Assembly (NCBI GenBank): GCA_900466945.1
Contig: UBNV01000006.1
Coordinates: 633,699-697,698 of the forward strand
DNA from: Hyphomicrobiales bacterium
GTDB taxonomy: Bacteria > Pseudomonadota > Alphaproteobacteria > Rhizobiales > Rhizobiaceae
Direction of reading: 5' to 3'
Length of the DNA: 64,000 nucleotides
Shown here one piece after another: positions 10,516 through 20,291 of the stretch (within the stretch, counting starts at the first letter, position 1; every line of letters starts with the position of its first letter). A model generated the notes under the pieces. It did no database searches. It saw only the letters and a list, made by a program, of their open reading frames with translations, and was not told the DNA's origin. The translations under genes and the position numbers were made by a program.

Positions 10516-11130
10516 ATGGGTCTTCAGGCTCTCTTTTTCTATCTCTTCGCCTTTGTCGCGGTGGCTTCGGCCTTCATGGTGATATCGGCTCGGAATCCGG
10601 TCCATTCGGTCCTGTTCCTCATTCTGACCTTCATCAACGCATCGGGCCTTCTGCTTCTCACCGGAGCTGAATTCCTGGCGATGATCCTGCTCGTCGTCTA
10701 TGTCGGCGCGGTCGCGGTTCTCTTCCTCTTCGTCGTGATGATGCTCGACATCGACTTCACGGAGCTGAGGGCAGGGGCGGCGAGATACGCACCCATCGGC
10801 GCGCTGATCGGTCTTATCGTTGCGGTCGAGCTCGTGGTCGTCATCGGCGGTACCACGATCAGCCCGGAAGCGCTGAATGCGATCACCCAGCCCATCCCGG
10901 CAGTTGTGGACCGCCAGAACACCCAGGCGCTCGGCGACGTGCTCTACACGGATTACGTCTTCTTCTTCCAGATCGCGGGCCTCGTCCTGTTCGTCGCCAT
11001 GATCGGCGCGATCGTGCTGACACTGCGCCACCGCACCAACATCAAGCGCCAGGACATTTCCGCCCAGGTCGCCCGCACGCCCGAGACTGCCGTCAAGGTG
11101 GTCAAGGTCAAGCCGGGCCAGGGCGTCTGA
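10516..11130 (+). CDS. nuoJ: NADH-quinone oxidoreductase subunit J
   Basis: Membrane-arm subunit (204 aa, ND6 family) with five transmembrane helices. The [10 protein letters not shown] and [26 protein letters not shown] stretches (helices 2 and 3, the latter holding the flexible pi-bulge region of ND6) are well conserved; the cytosolic or periplasmic tail after the fifth helix is basic. The gene lies 151 bases after nuoI, the largest gap but one in the operon, and 28 bases before nuoK. It helps link the quinone site to the antiporter-like subunits. Confidence 0.95.
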   Translation: MGLQALFFYLFAFVAVASAFMVISARNPVHSVLFLILTFINASGLLLLTGAEFLAMILLVVYVGAVAVLFLFVVMMLDIDFTELRAGAARYAPIGALIGLIVAVELVVVIGGTTISPEALNAITQPIPAVVDRQNTQALGDVLYTDYVFFFQIAGLVLFVAMIGAIVLTLRHRTNIKRQDISAQVARTPETAVKVVKVKPGQGV

Positions 11131-11158
11131 GCCGAGCAAGAGGTCAAGGAACAGAAAA

Positions 11159-11467
11159 ATGGAAATCGGTCTTTCCCACTACCTCACGGTCAGTGCCATC
11201 CTCTTCACTCTCGGGGTCTTCGGCATCTTCCTGAACCGCAAGAACATCATCGTCATTCTGATGTCGGTCGAACTGATCCTGCTCGCGGTCAACATCAACA
11301 TGGTGGCCTTTTCGAGCTTCCTCGGCGATCTCGTCGGCCAGGTCTTTGCCTTGTTCATCCTGACGGTGGCGGCGGCGGAAGCCGCAATCGGCCTCGCGAT
11401 CCTGGTTGTCTTCTATCGTAATCGCGGCTCGATCGCCGTCGAAGACGTCAACATGATGAAGGGCTGA
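11159..11467 (+). CDS. nuoK: NADH-quinone oxidoreductase subunit K
   Basis: Small membrane subunit (102 aa, ND4L family) with three transmembrane helices. The two buried glutamates used in proton transfer are present: one in [15 protein letters not shown] (helix 2) and one in [13 protein letters not shown] (helix 3). Length matches the family. It begins behind AGGTCAAGGA and ends 7 bases before nuoL. Confidence 0.96.
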   Translation: MEIGLSHYLTVSAILFTLGVFGIFLNRKNIIVILMSVELILLAVNINMVAFSSFLGDLVGQVFALFILTVAAAEAAIGLAILVVFYRNRGSIAVEDVNMMKG

Positions 11468-11474
11468 TCGGGTC

Positions 11475-13469
11475 ATGATCTACAAGGCTATCGTCTTTCT
11501 CCCCCTGATCGGCTTCCTGATCGCCGGCCTTTTCGGCCGCCAGATCGGCGCCAAGGCGTCGGAATACATCACCACCGGTTTGATGGTCATTGTCGCGGTC
11601 CTCTCGTGGATCGTCTTCTTCAACGTCGCCATGAGCCATGAGGCCCACGAGGTCATCAAGGTTCCCGTGCTGCGCTGGATCCAGTCCGGCGGCATCGATG
11701 TCGAATGGGCCTTCCGCATCGACACGCTGACGGCCGTCATGTTCGTCGTGGTCAACTCGGTGTCGTGCCTCGTGCACCTCTACTCGATCGGCTACATGCA
11801 TCATGACCCGCATCGGCCGCGCTTCTTTGCCTATCTGTCGCTCTTCACCTTCGCGATGCTCATGCTCATCACGTCGGACAACCTGCTGCAGATGTTCTTC
11901 GGCTGGGAAGGCGTGGGTCTAGCGTCCTATCTGCTGATCGGTTTCTGGTTCAAGAAGCCGTCGGCTTCGGCGGCTGCCATGAAGGCCTTCATCGTCAACC
12001 GCGTCGGTGACTTCGGCTTCATCCTCGGCATTTCCGCACTCTTCGTGATGTTCGGTTCGATCAACCTCGAGACGATCTTCGCCTCCGCCCAGTCCTATCT
12101 TCCGACCGATCCCGCAGCTTCGCCGGAAGTGGTACTTAACCTCTTTGGCATGCAGCTCGACCGCAGCCACGCGCTGACCGGCGCCTGCCTGCTGCTCTTC
12201 ATGGGCGCAATGGGTAAGTCGGCGCAGTTCTTGCTGCACACCTGGCTGCCGGACGCTATGGAAGGCCCGACCCCGGTTTCGGCACTCATTCACGCTGCAA
12301 CCATGGTCACCGCCGGCGTCTTCCTCGTCGCCCGCATGTCGCCGGTCTTCGAACTGTCGCCGGATGCCCTTGTTATCGTCACCATTGTCGGTGCGATCAC
12401 GGCCTTCTTTGCCGCGACCGTCGGCCTCGTGCAGAACGACATCAAGCGCGTCATCGCCTATTCGACCTGCTCGCAGCTCGGCTACATGTTTGTGGCGCTC
12501 GGCGTCGGCGCTTATGGCGCGGCTGTCTTCCACCTCTTCACGCACGCCTTCTTCAAGGCGCTCTTGTTCTTGGGCGCCGGCTCGGTCATCCACGCCGTCG
12601 ATGGCGAACAGGACATGCGTTACATGGGCGGTCTGCGCAAGCACATCCCTTATACCTTCTGGGCGATGACCATCGGCACGCTGGCGCTGACCGGTGTCGG
12701 CATCCCCGGCACGATCATCGGCTTTGCCGGCTTCTTCTCGAAGGATGCCATCATCGAATCGGCCTTCGCCTCGCATAGCTCGGTCGGCGTCTTCGCCTTT
12801 ACCTTGCTCGTGATTGCCGCTCTCTTCACCAGCTTCTACTCGTGGCGCCTGGCCTTCATGACCTTCTTCGGCAAGCCGCGCGCTTCCGCCGATGTCATGC
12901 ACCACGTTCACGAATCGCCGATGGTCATGCTGCTGCCGCTGCTCTTGCTCGGCATCGGCGCGATCTTCGCTGGCGTGATATTCCACGACTACTTCTTCGG
13001 TCACCACTATGTCGAATTCTGGAAGGGCGCGCTCTTCACGCTTCCCGACAACCAGATCCTCGAAGAGTTCCACCACGTTCCGCTGTGGGTGAAGTGGAGC
13101 CCCTTCTTCGCCATGGCCCTCGGTTTCGTCACCGCCTGGTACATGTATATCAAGAACCCCTCGGCCCCGAAGAAGCTCGCCGAACAGCAGTGGATGCTCT
13201 ACCAGTTCCTGCTCAACAAGTGGTACTTCGACGAGCTCTACGACTTCCTCTTCGTTCGCTCCGCCAAGGCGCTCGGCCGCTTCCTCTGGAAGAAGGGTGA
13301 TGTTGCCACCATCGACGCCTATGGCCCGAACGGTGTTGCCTCTGCCGTCGGCGGTCTGACCCAGCGGGTCGTTCGCCTGCAGTCCGGCTACCTCTACCAC
13401 TATGCCTTCGCGATGCTCATCGGCATTGCGGCCCTCGTTACCTGGATGATGCTCGGGAGCTCCCTCTGA
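11475..13469 (+). CDS. nuoL: NADH-quinone oxidoreductase subunit L
   Basis: Largest antiporter-like proton-pumping subunit (664 aa, ND5 family), at the far end of the membrane arm. It shows the ND5 N-terminal motif ([18 protein letters not shown]), the proton-antiporter core ([25 protein letters not shown], read in parts; [16 protein letters not shown]) and the long C-terminal lateral helix region plus final anchor helix. The gene ends in ATGA shared with nuoM, so the two are probably translationally coupled. Confidence 0.96.
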   Translation: MIYKAIVFLPLIGFLIAGLFGRQIGAKASEYITTGLMVIVAVLSWIVFFNVAMSHEAHEVIKVPVLRWIQSGGIDVEWAFRIDTLTAVMFVVVNSVSCLVHLYSIGYMHHDPHRPRFFAYLSLFTFAMLMLITSDNLLQMFFGWEGVGLASYLLIGFWFKKPSASAAAMKAFIVNRVGDFGFILGISALFVMFGSINLETIFASAQSYLPTDPAASPEVVLNLFGMQLDRSHALTGACLLLFMGAMGKSAQFLLHTWLPDAMEGPTPVSALIHAATMVTAGVFLVARMSPVFELSPDALVIVTIVGAITAFFAATVGLVQNDIKRVIAYSTCSQLGYMFVALGVGAYGAAVFHLFTHAFFKALLFLGAGSVIHAVDGEQDMRYMGGLRKHIPYTFWAMTIGTLALTGVGIPGTIIGFAGFFSKDAIIESAFASHSSVGVFAFTLLVIAALFTSFYSWRLAFMTFFGKPRASADVMHHVHESPMVMLLPLLLLGIGAIFAGVIFHDYFFGHHYVEFWKGALFTLPDNQILEEFHHVPLWVKWSPFFAMALGFVTAWYMYIKNPSAPKKLAEQQWMLYQFLLNKWYFDELYDFLFVRSAKALGRFLWKKGDVATIDAYGPNGVASAVGGLTQRVVRLQSGYLYHYAFAMLIGIAALVTWMMLGSSL

Positions 13470-14980
13470 TGACCGATTGGCCCATTCTCTCGACGGTCAC
13501 CTTCCTGCCTCTGGTCGGCGTGGCTCTGCTGCTGCTGACCCGTGGTGACACTTCTCTCGGCCGCCGCAACATCCTGAACGTCGCGCTTCTGACGACGGTC
13601 TTCACCTTCGTCGTGTCGCTCTTCATTTGGATCAACTTCGACAATTCGAATGTCGGGTTCCAGATGGTGGAGAAGCATGCCTGGCTCGGGACCGGCATTT
13701 CCTACCATGTCGGCGTCGACGGCATCTCGATGCTGTTCGTCATCCTGACGACGCTGCTCATGCCCTTCTGCATTCTCGCCAGCTGGAATTCTGTCGAGAA
13801 GCGCCTGAAGGAATACATGATCGCATTCCTGGTGCTCGAGACCCTGATGATCGGCGTCTTCGTCTCGCTCGACATCGTGCTCTTCTACGTCTTCTTCGAA
13901 GCCGGCCTCATTCCGATGTTCATCATCATCGGCGTCTGGGGTGGCAAGGATCGCGTCTACGCGTCCTACAAGTTCTTCCTCTACACGCTGCTCGGCTCGG
14001 TGCTGATGCTGCTTGCCATCATGGCGATGTATTGGGATGCCGGCACGACCGATATCGCAGCGCTTCTGCAGCACGACTTCCCGCCGGAAATGCAGACCTG
14101 GCTGTGGCTCGCCTTCTTCGCCTCGTTCGCTGTGAAGATGCCGATGTGGCCGGTTCATACCTGGCTGCCGGATGCCCACGTTCAGGCGCCGACCGCAGGT
14201 TCCGTCATCCTGGCGGGCATCCTCCTGAAGCTTGGCGGCTACGGCTTCCTGCGCTTCTCGCTGCCGATGTTCCCGCTGGCGTCCGACTTCTTCGCGCCCT
14301 TCGTCTTCACGCTGTCGGTCATTGCGATCATCTACACCTCGCTGGTCGCGATGATGCAGGAAGACATCAAGAAGCTGATCGCCTATTCCTCCGTCGCCCA
14401 TATGGGTTACGTGACCATGGGTATCTTTGCTGCCAACCAGCAGGGCGTGCAGGGTGCGATCTTCCAGATGATCAGCCACGGCTTCGTCTCCGGCGCGCTC
14501 TTCCTCTGCGTCGGCGTGATCTATGACCGTCTCCACACCCGCGAGATCGCGGCCTATGGTGGTCTGGTCAACAATATGCCGAAGTATGCGCTCGCCTTCA
14601 TGGTCTTCACCATGGCCAATGTCGGCCTGCCGGGCACCTCGGGCTTCGTCGGTGAATTCCTCACCTTGATCGGCGTCTTCCGCGTCAACACCTGGGTCGC
14701 GCTCTTTGCCGCAACCGGCGTCATCCTCTCGGCGGCTTACGCACTCTGGCTCTACCGCCGGGTCGTCTTCGGTGCGCTCGAGAAGGAGAGCCTGAAGGCA
14801 ATGCTCGATCTCTCCGCCCGCGAAAAGCTCGTGCTTTACCCGCTGATCGCACTCACCATCTTCTTCGGTGTCTATCCGGCTCCCATCCTCGATGCGACCG
14901 CAGCTTCCGTCGACAATCTGGTGAACAACTACTCCGCAGCCTTGCAAGCAGCCCAGTCCCTGGCGCTGATTGCGAACTGA
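13469..14980 (+). CDS. nuoM: NADH-quinone oxidoreductase subunit M
   Basis: Antiporter-like proton-pumping subunit (503 aa, ND4 family) with about fourteen transmembrane helices. Typical pieces are [34 protein letters not shown] (with the key Lys and the HTWLPDAH motif) and [16 protein letters not shown]. The glutamate of helix 5 (FFEAGLIP) and lysine of helix 7 used in proton movement are both present. Start overlaps the nuoL stop by one base; the end lies 18 bases before nuoN. Confidence 0.96.
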   Translation: MTDWPILSTVTFLPLVGVALLLLTRGDTSLGRRNILNVALLTTVFTFVVSLFIWINFDNSNVGFQMVEKHAWLGTGISYHVGVDGISMLFVILTTLLMPFCILASWNSVEKRLKEYMIAFLVLETLMIGVFVSLDIVLFYVFFEAGLIPMFIIIGVWGGKDRVYASYKFFLYTLLGSVLMLLAIMAMYWDAGTTDIAALLQHDFPPEMQTWLWLAFFASFAVKMPMWPVHTWLPDAHVQAPTAGSVILAGILLKLGGYGFLRFSLPMFPLASDFFAPFVFTLSVIAIIYTSLVAMMQEDIKKLIAYSSVAHMGYVTMGIFAANQQGVQGAIFQMISHGFVSGALFLCVGVIYDRLHTREIAAYGGLVNNMPKYALAFMVFTMANVGLPGTSGFVGEFLTLIGVFRVNTWVALFAATGVILSAAYALWLYRRVVFGALEKESLKAMLDLSAREKLVLYPLIALTIFFGVYPAPILDATAASVDNLVNNYSAALQAAQSLALIAN

Positions 14981-14998
14981 CGACAGGATCCTTTGGAC

Positions 14999-16444
14999 AT
15001 GACCGTTGAAACTCTCATTGCTAGCCTGCATCTGGTCACGCCGGAACTGATCCTGGCCGTGGGCGCCATGGTGCTGCTCATGATCGGCGTGTTTTCGGGC
15101 GATAAGTCGAACAGTGTCGTCACGGGGCTCGCGATCGCGCTCCTGATCTTCTCCGGCGCCTGGCTGGTCTTCTCGGGCGCCGAAGGCGAAGCCTTCAACG
15201 GGGCCTACGTCGCCGACGGCTATGCCAAGTTCATGAAGATCCTCGCGCTCATCGGTTCGGTGACGGCGATGATCATGGCGGTCGGCCACGCTCGCTTCGA
15301 TCACCTCGACAAGTTCGAGTTTCCGGTCCTGCTGGTGCTTGCCACGCTCGGCGTCATGCTGCTGATCTCTGCCAACGACCTGATCGCCCTCTATCTCGGC
15401 CTCGAACTGATGTCGCTTGCGCTTTATGTCGTCGCTGCCATCAACCGAGACAGCCTGCGCTCGACGGAAGCCGGCCTGAAGTACTTCGTCCTCGGTGCGC
15501 TCTCTTCTGGCATGCTGCTCTACGGCATGTCGCTCGTCTACGGCTTCACGGGCAATATCGGCTTTGACGAAATCGCTGCCGTTCTTACGGCCGGCGAACC
15601 GTCGCTCGGCCTGATCTTCGGCCTGGTCTTCGTCCTCGCCGGCCTTGCCTTCAAGATCTCTGCCGTACCGTTCCACATGTGGACGCCGGATGTTTACGAA
15701 GGCGCCCCGACCCCGGTCACTGCCTTCCTGGCCGCCGCCCCGAAGATCGGCGCTATGGCAATCTTCGTGCGCATCGTCATCGACGCCTTCCTGCCGATCT
15801 TTGCCGAATGGCAGCAGATCGTCGTGTTCATCTCGATCGCTTCCATGGTGCTTGGTTCGGTCGCAGCCATCGGCCAGAGGAACATCAAGCGACTGATGGC
15901 CTATTCCTCGATCGGTCACATGGGTTACGCGCTGGTGGGGCTCGCTTCCGGCAACGACACCGGCGTCGCCGGCGTTCTGATCTACATGATGATCTACCTG
16001 GTGATGACGCTCGGCACGTTTGCCTGCATCATGGCGATGCGTCAGAAGGAAGGTGGTAATGTCGAGAACATCGACGATCTCGCCGGCCTGTCGACCACGC
16101 GTCCCTTTATGGCCTTCGTGCTGACTGCGCTGATGTTCTCGCTCGCCGGCATCCCACCGCTCGCCGGCTTCTTCGCCAAGTACTTCGTCTTCGTCGCCGC
16201 AATCGAAGCCAAGCTTTACGCGCTTGCCATCATCGGCGTTCTGGCCTCGGTCATCGGCGCCTACTACTATCTGCGCATCATCAAGGTCATGTGGTTCGAC
16301 GAAGCCAAGGGTGAGTTCGCTCGCACCTCGGTCGAACTGCGTCTCGTCTTCGGTCTGTCAGGTCTCTTCGTGGTCGGTTACGTCCTCTTCGGCGGCCCGC
16401 TTGGCACCGCTGCTGAAGCAGCTGCAAAGACGTTGTTTAATTGA
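14999..16444 (+). CDS. nuoN: NADH-quinone oxidoreductase subunit N
   Basis: Third antiporter-like subunit (481 aa, ND2 family), last core gene of the operon. Visible are [34 protein letters not shown] and [18 protein letters not shown]. The ATG at 14999 is preferred to the in-frame TTG at 14993; both follow the ACAGGATCC region. The stop TGA at 16442-16444 overlaps the TTG start of birA, so complex I and biotin ligase are read from one transcript. Confidence 0.96.
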   Translation: MTVETLIASLHLVTPELILAVGAMVLLMIGVFSGDKSNSVVTGLAIALLIFSGAWLVFSGAEGEAFNGAYVADGYAKFMKILALIGSVTAMIMAVGHARFDHLDKFEFPVLLVLATLGVMLLISANDLIALYLGLELMSLALYVVAAINRDSLRSTEAGLKYFVLGALSSGMLLYGMSLVYGFTGNIGFDEIAAVLTAGEPSLGLIFGLVFVLAGLAFKISAVPFHMWTPDVYEGAPTPVTAFLAAAPKIGAMAIFVRIVIDAFLPIFAEWQQIVVFISIASMVLGSVAAIGQRNIKRLMAYSSIGHMGYALVGLASGNDTGVAGVLIYMMIYLVMTLGTFACIMAMRQKEGGNVENIDDLAGLSTTRPFMAFVLTALMFSLAGIPPLAGFFAKYFVFVAAIEAKLYALAIIGVLASVIGAYYYLRIIKVMWFDEAKGEFARTSVELRLVFGLSGLFVVGYVLFGGPLGTAAEAAAKTLFN

Positions 16445-17208
16445 CCAGCCTCGGAAGACCGCGCAGGATCTCGCTCGACGATTTCCGGCACGAAGCCTTA
16501 GACGAAGTCTCGTCCACCAATACGGAAGCATTCGCCCGCGCTCGCGCGGGCGATTCCGGTTTTCTGTGGCTGACGGCTGAACGTCAGACCGGTGGACGCG
16601 GTCGTCGCGGCCGTCCCTGGGTGTCGGAACGCGGCAATCTTTATTCGACCCTGCTGCTGATCGATCCCGCACCGGCCGAGCAGCTCGGCTCGCTCCCGCT
16701 CGCTGTTGCGCTCGCCGTCCATGCCGCCGTCCAATCGGTCATGCCGCTGGGCGGTGAACCTGTCGAGATCAAGTGGCCCAACGACGTGTTGATCGGCCGC
16801 AAGAAGACTTCAGGCATCCTGCTGGAAGCGGAACGCGTCGCCGATGGACGCATGGCGCTCGCGATCGGCATCGGTATCAACCTGGCGCACCGCCCGGATC
16901 TGACGCTCTACCCGGTAACCTCGCTCGCCGATCAGGGCGTGTCGATCTCACCGCCCGAATTTTTTGCCCGCCTCTTTGTCGAGATGGCCGAGGCGCTTTC
17001 GGTCTGGGACGAGGGCAGGGGCATTGCCGAGATCGTGCGCCGCTGGCGCGGCGTCGCCTGCGGGATAGGTGAGAAAATTACGGTGAACCTGCCGGATCGC
17101 TCGATTTCCGGTATCTTTTCCGGAATCGATGATAAGGGAATTTTGTTGCTCGACCGGGGCCCCGACGGAATGATGTCGGTTGCCGCCGGAGATGTGTTTT
17201 TCGGGTAG
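16441..17208 (+). CDS. birA: biotin--[acetyl-CoA carboxylase] ligase
   Basis: Biotin protein ligase (255 aa) that makes biotinyl-AMP and attaches biotin to carboxylase carrier proteins in the cytosol. The catalytic loop GRGRRG (residues 52-57) and the KWPNDV motif (111-116) with the following lysines are present, followed by the small C-terminal SH3-like domain. The N-terminal DNA-binding domain of the E. coli bifunctional protein is missing, so this is a group I enzyme without repressor function. The start is a TTG that overlaps the nuoN stop (TTGA). Confidence 0.93.
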   Translation: MTSLGRPRRISLDDFRHEALDEVSSTNTEAFARARAGDSGFLWLTAERQTGGRGRRGRPWVSERGNLYSTLLLIDPAPAEQLGSLPLAVALAVHAAVQSVMPLGGEPVEIKWPNDVLIGRKKTSGILLEAERVADGRMALAIGIGINLAHRPDLTLYPVTSLADQGVSISPPEFFARLFVEMAEALSVWDEGRGIAEIVRRWRGVACGIGEKITVNLPDRSISGIFSGIDDKGILLLDRGPDGMMSVAAGDVFFG

Positions 17209-17226
17209 ACTGGATCGGAAAGAAGA

Positions 17227-18894
17227 ATGGCCAAGAACGACGAACTGGTTTTCCTGCCGCTGGGCGGCGTGGGTGAAATCGGCATGAACCTCGCATTGTA
17301 CGGCTATGGCCCGCCGTCCAATCGCCAATGGATCATGGTCGACTGCGGCGTAACGTTCGCCGGTCCGGAGCTTCCCGGTGTCGATCTCGTGCTGCCCGAC
17401 ATCGAATTCATCAAGAAGCAGAAGAAGAACCTCAAGGGCATTATCATCACCCATGCCCATGAGGACCACTACGGCGCCCTGAACGATTTGTGGCCGGGCC
17501 TCAACGTGCCTGTCTATGCCTCGCGTTTTACCGCCGGCATGCTGGAAGCCAAGCGCGACTATGAAGGCTCACGCGCCGAGATCCCGATCACGCCGTTCAA
17601 GCAGGGCGACCGGATCAATGTCGGCCCCTTCGAAATCGAAGCCATCGGCGTCAATCACTCGATCCCCGAACCGATGTCGCTCGTCATCCGCACGCCGCTC
17701 GGCAATGTCGTGCATACGGGCGACTGGAAGATCGATCACAATCCCTCGCTCGGGCCACTGACCGATGAAGCCCGCTTCCGCGCAGTCGGCGACGAGGGCG
17801 TCTTGGCACTGCTCTGCGATTCGACAAATGCACTACGTGACGGTGTCTCGCCCTCCGAGGAGGAAGTCTCCAAGGGGCTGCAGAACATCATCGAGGCAGC
17901 CGAAGGCCGGGTGGCCATCACCACCTTCTCCTCCAATGTCGGGCGTATCCGCTCGATCGCCCAGGCGGCCGAAGCGGCCGGCCGCGAAGTCTTGCTGCTC
18001 GGTAGTTCACTGAAGCGCGTGACGAATGTGGCTCAGGACATCGGCATCATGGAGGGCATCCGCCCCTTCATCGCCGAAGACGAATACGGTTTCATCCCGC
18101 GCAACAAGGTCGTCGTCATCCTCACGGGCAGCCAGGGTGAGGCGCGTGCAGCGCTTGCCAAGCTTTCGCGAGACGAGATGCGCAATGTGGCGCTCACCGC
18201 AGGCGACACCGTCGTCTTCTCGTCGCGCGCCATCCCCGGGAACGAAAAGGCGATCCTGGAGATCAAGAACGGCCTGATCGAACAGGGTGTGCACATCATC
18301 ACCGACAGTGAAGCCCTCGTGCACGTCTCGGGTCACCCGCGTCGTAACGAACTCTTGCAGATGTACCAGTGGACCCGCCCTCAAATGCTGGTGCCCGTGC
18401 ATGGAGAGGCAGCCCACCTTGTCGCTCAGAAAGATCTGGCGCTGCAGGCCGGCATTCCGACGGTGCCGCGTGTCCGCAATGGCGACATGCTGCGCATTGC
18501 ACCGGGTCCGGCCGAGGTCATTGACCAGGCCCATTTCGGCCGCGTCTACAAGGACGGCAGACTCGTCGGCGATATCGAGGAAATGGGCATCGCGGACCGC
18601 AAGAAGCTGTCCTATGTCGGCCATGTCGCCGTCAGCGTGCTTCTCGACAGCCGCTTCGACTTCCTCGGTGATCCCGATGTCGTCCCCTTCGGCCTGCCGG
18701 AATATGATCACGAGGGCGAGTTGATGGAAGACACGCTTTACGACGCCGTCCTCGGCGCCGTCGAGAGCATTCCGCGCAGCCGCCGCAAGGATCTCGAGAC
18801 TGTGCGGGAAGCAATCCGCCGTGCAGTGCGATCGACCGCCAACGAGGTCTGGGGCAAGAAGCCGATCGTCACCGTTTTCCTGACCAAAGTCTGA
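17227..18894 (+). CDS. rnj: ribonuclease J
   Basis: Metallo-beta-lactamase/beta-CASP ribonuclease (555 aa) with 5'-to-3' exonuclease and endonuclease activity, involved in mRNA turnover and rRNA maturation. The zinc-binding motif HAHEDHYG gives His76, His78, Asp80 and His81; later motifs HTGDWKIDHNP and the beta-CASP histidines (HVSGHPRR, VHGEAAH) are present, as is the small C-terminal domain. Length is normal for the family. It follows birA by 18 bases with an AAAGAAG ribosome site and is probably cotranscribed. Confidence 0.95.
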   Translation: MAKNDELVFLPLGGVGEIGMNLALYGYGPPSNRQWIMVDCGVTFAGPELPGVDLVLPDIEFIKKQKKNLKGIIITHAHEDHYGALNDLWPGLNVPVYASRFTAGMLEAKRDYEGSRAEIPITPFKQGDRINVGPFEIEAIGVNHSIPEPMSLVIRTPLGNVVHTGDWKIDHNPSLGPLTDEARFRAVGDEGVLALLCDSTNALRDGVSPSEEEVSKGLQNIIEAAEGRVAITTFSSNVGRIRSIAQAAEAAGREVLLLGSSLKRVTNVAQDIGIMEGIRPFIAEDEYGFIPRNKVVVILTGSQGEARAALAKLSRDEMRNVALTAGDTVVFSSRAIPGNEKAILEIKNGLIEQGVHIITDSEALVHVSGHPRRNELLQMYQWTRPQMLVPVHGEAAHLVAQKDLALQAGIPTVPRVRNGDMLRIAPGPAEVIDQAHFGRVYKDGRLVGDIEEMGIADRKKLSYVGHVAVSVLLDSRFDFLGDPDVVPFGLPEYDHEGELMEDTLYDAVLGAVESIPRSRRKDLETVREAIRRAVRSTANEVWGKKPIVTVFLTKV

Positions 18895-18949
18895 GGGACG
18901 ACGCGGGCAGGGATGACCTAGTCTTTGCCCGCAACGTCAGGAGGAAGCC

Positions 18950-19354
18950 ATGCTCGGCCGCGTTAACCACATCGCCATTGCCGTTCCCGATCTCGCTGCC
19001 GCAACCGCGAGCTACCGCGACACGCTGGGCGCCAAGGTGTCCCAGGCGCAGGCTTTGCCGGAGCATGGCGTGACGGTTGTTTTCGTCGAACTGGAAAATA
19101 CCAAGGTCGAACTTCTGGAGCCGCTGGGCGAAGCCTCGCCGATCACAGCTTTCCTGGACAAGAACCCATCGGGCGGCATGCATCATATTTGTTACGAGGT
19201 GACCGACATCCTGGCGGCCCGTGACCAGCTTGCGGCCACCGGAGCCCGCGTGCTCGGAAGCGGTGAGCCGAAGATCGGTGCTCATGGCAAACCGGTGCTC
19301 TTTCTTCACCCGAAGGATTTCTTCGGCACCCTGATCGAACTCGAGCAGGTCTGA
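18950..19354 (+). CDS. mce: methylmalonyl-CoA epimerase
   Basis: VOC-fold metalloenzyme (134 aa) that interconverts (R)- and (S)-methylmalonyl-CoA in propionate and branched-chain amino acid breakdown. Two glyoxalase-like beta-alpha-beta-beta-beta modules are visible; the metal ligands are expected at His7 (RVNHIAIAV), the histidine in GGMHHICYEV (about 78-79) and the glutamate near the C terminus (TLIELEQV). It starts after a strong CAGGAGG site, 55 bases downstream of rnj. The placement after rnj is usual in rhizobia. Confidence 0.92.
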   Translation: MLGRVNHIAIAVPDLAAATASYRDTLGAKVSQAQALPEHGVTVVFVELENTKVELLEPLGEASPITAFLDKNPSGGMHHICYEVTDILAARDQLAATGARVLGSGEPKIGAHGKPVLFLHPKDFFGTLIELEQV

Positions 19355-19420
19355 CGGCACCATCACCTAATGCTGAAATCTTGTTGATCGAGCTGGATTG
19401 CGCCCTGCGACGCTTTTGTC

Positions 19421-19449
19421 TTTGTGCCGGCCGTCTTCCGCGACTATAG
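19421..19449 (+). promoter_or_regulatory. candidate promoter of the DUF1467 gene
   Basis: TTTGTG (19421-19426) and CTATAG (19444-19449) stand 17 bases apart. The -10 element is close to the alphaproteobacterial consensus. Transcription would start near 19457, giving a leader of about 50 bases for the gene at 19508. Confidence 0.45.
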
Positions 19450-19507
19450 GGTGACGAACGGCAGGAGCGCGGATGCCCGTGCCGGATCAAGTCTGGAGCG
19501 AGACATT

Positions 19508-19780
19508 ATGGCGATCCTGTCGGGACTGGCGGTTTATTTCGTAATCTGGTGGCTTACCCTGTTCGCCGTCCTGCCGATCGGACTGCGCACCCAGGACGAG
19601 GATCAGAATGTCGTGCCGGGAACGGTTGCAAGCGCGCCGACCCGATTTCGCGCTGCCAGGATCTTCCTCACGACCACAATTGTCTCAGGGCTGATCTATG
19701 GCGCCTGGTATGTTGCCGGCACCTATTTTGGCATTGGCTTCAAGGACCTGCCGGTGATTATGCCGGGCGTTGATCCTTGA
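19508..19780 (+). CDS. DUF1467 family inner-membrane protein
   Basis: A 90-aa protein with two transmembrane helices (about 4-24 and 54-74). The phrase WWLTLFAVLPIGLRTQDE, followed by a short cytosolic or periplasmic loop ending in the second helix, is the DUF1467 signature. Function is not known; the gene sits after mce in many rhizobia. The start at 19508 is chosen because the preceding 28 in-frame codons include the promoter region and do not look coding. Confidence 0.85.
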   Translation: MAILSGLAVYFVIWWLTLFAVLPIGLRTQDEDQNVVPGTVASAPTRFRAARIFLTTTIVSGLIYGAWYVAGTYFGIGFKDLPVIMPGVDP

Positions 19781-19825
19781 AAGGTGCTGTTAGGGCGCCA
19801 AACCCGGCAGATCATGTAACAAGGC

Positions 19826-19854
19826 AAAAAAAAACAAGGTCCAAAGACCTTGTT
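19826..19854 (-). terminator. intrinsic terminator of the antisense sRNA
   Basis: Perfect 9-bp stem (19833-19841 with 19846-19854, AACAAGGTC/GACCTTGTT) with a 4-base loop. Read on the - strand it runs into nine U residues (A-tract at 19826-19834 on the + strand). No - strand protein gene ends here, which points to an RNA gene. Confidence 0.85.
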
Positions 19855-19972
19855 CCAAATCATCGCGTGATCCTTCACCATTTAAGGGGCTGCGAACTAG
19901 CGCGCCGAGATCTGATCCTCCCAAGACTTGACCGCGAGTGTGGCAAAGATTTGTACTCCCTGCCTCTTTTAT
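19826..19972 (-). ncRNA. trans-acting sRNA candidate, alpha-r9 (Smr9C)-like
   Basis: On the - strand a promoter (19979-20007) is followed about 147 bases later by a strong intrinsic terminator (19826-19854), with no coding frame between. The RNA would contain an AAAGAGGCAGGGAG stretch near its 5' end and a GC-rich middle. From memory, S. meliloti carries the sRNA Smr9C (alpha-r9 family, about 150 nt) in the region next to proS, antisense to its neighbours; size and position fit. Sequence identity with that family could not be tested here. It accounts for part of the 511-base gap between DUF1467 and proS. Confidence 0.65.
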
Positions 19973-19978
19973 GGGCTG

Positions 19979-20007
19979 AACCTAGCCCAAACAGTGGTCG
20001 TTGTCAC
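19979..20007 (-). promoter_or_regulatory. promoter of the antisense sRNA
   Basis: Read on the - strand: GTGACA (20002-20007), 17-base spacer, TAGGTT (19979-19984). Start expected near 19972. Spacing is ideal and the elements are moderate matches to the alphaproteobacterial consensus. Confidence 0.5.
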
Positions 20008-20247
20008 CCCTGAATCTTGCAGAATTGTTACACTTGTCCAAAAAAAATTCTGATGTCGTTTTTGTCGTATGAAGGTCATGGAATGACCGGATTTGCAGCG
20101 TTTGTCCGTCCGGATACGACGCGATTTTGTTCGTCGCCGGTCGCACGCGACATCCCTCTGTGGGCGAGGAGGGCGAACGGCGCTTGCGGGTTTTCTTCTC
20201 ATGTCCAACCGGCTATGAACGCTTCCTGACAACCCGTTTCAATCGCT

Positions 20248-20270
20248 GATTCCGCCGTTCTGGCGGAATC
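20248..20270. promoter_or_regulatory. perfect hairpin in the proS leader
   Basis: A 9-bp perfect inverted repeat (GATTCCGCC at 20248-20256, GGCGGAATC at 20262-20270) with a 5-base loop ends 21 bases before the proS start. No U-run follows, so it is not a terminator; it may affect translation or stability of the proS mRNA. The remaining sequence at 20008-20247 shows a weak 6-bp hairpin (20074-20088) and no gene. Confidence 0.45.
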
Positions 20271-20291
20271 GACAACCATCTGGAATTCGTT

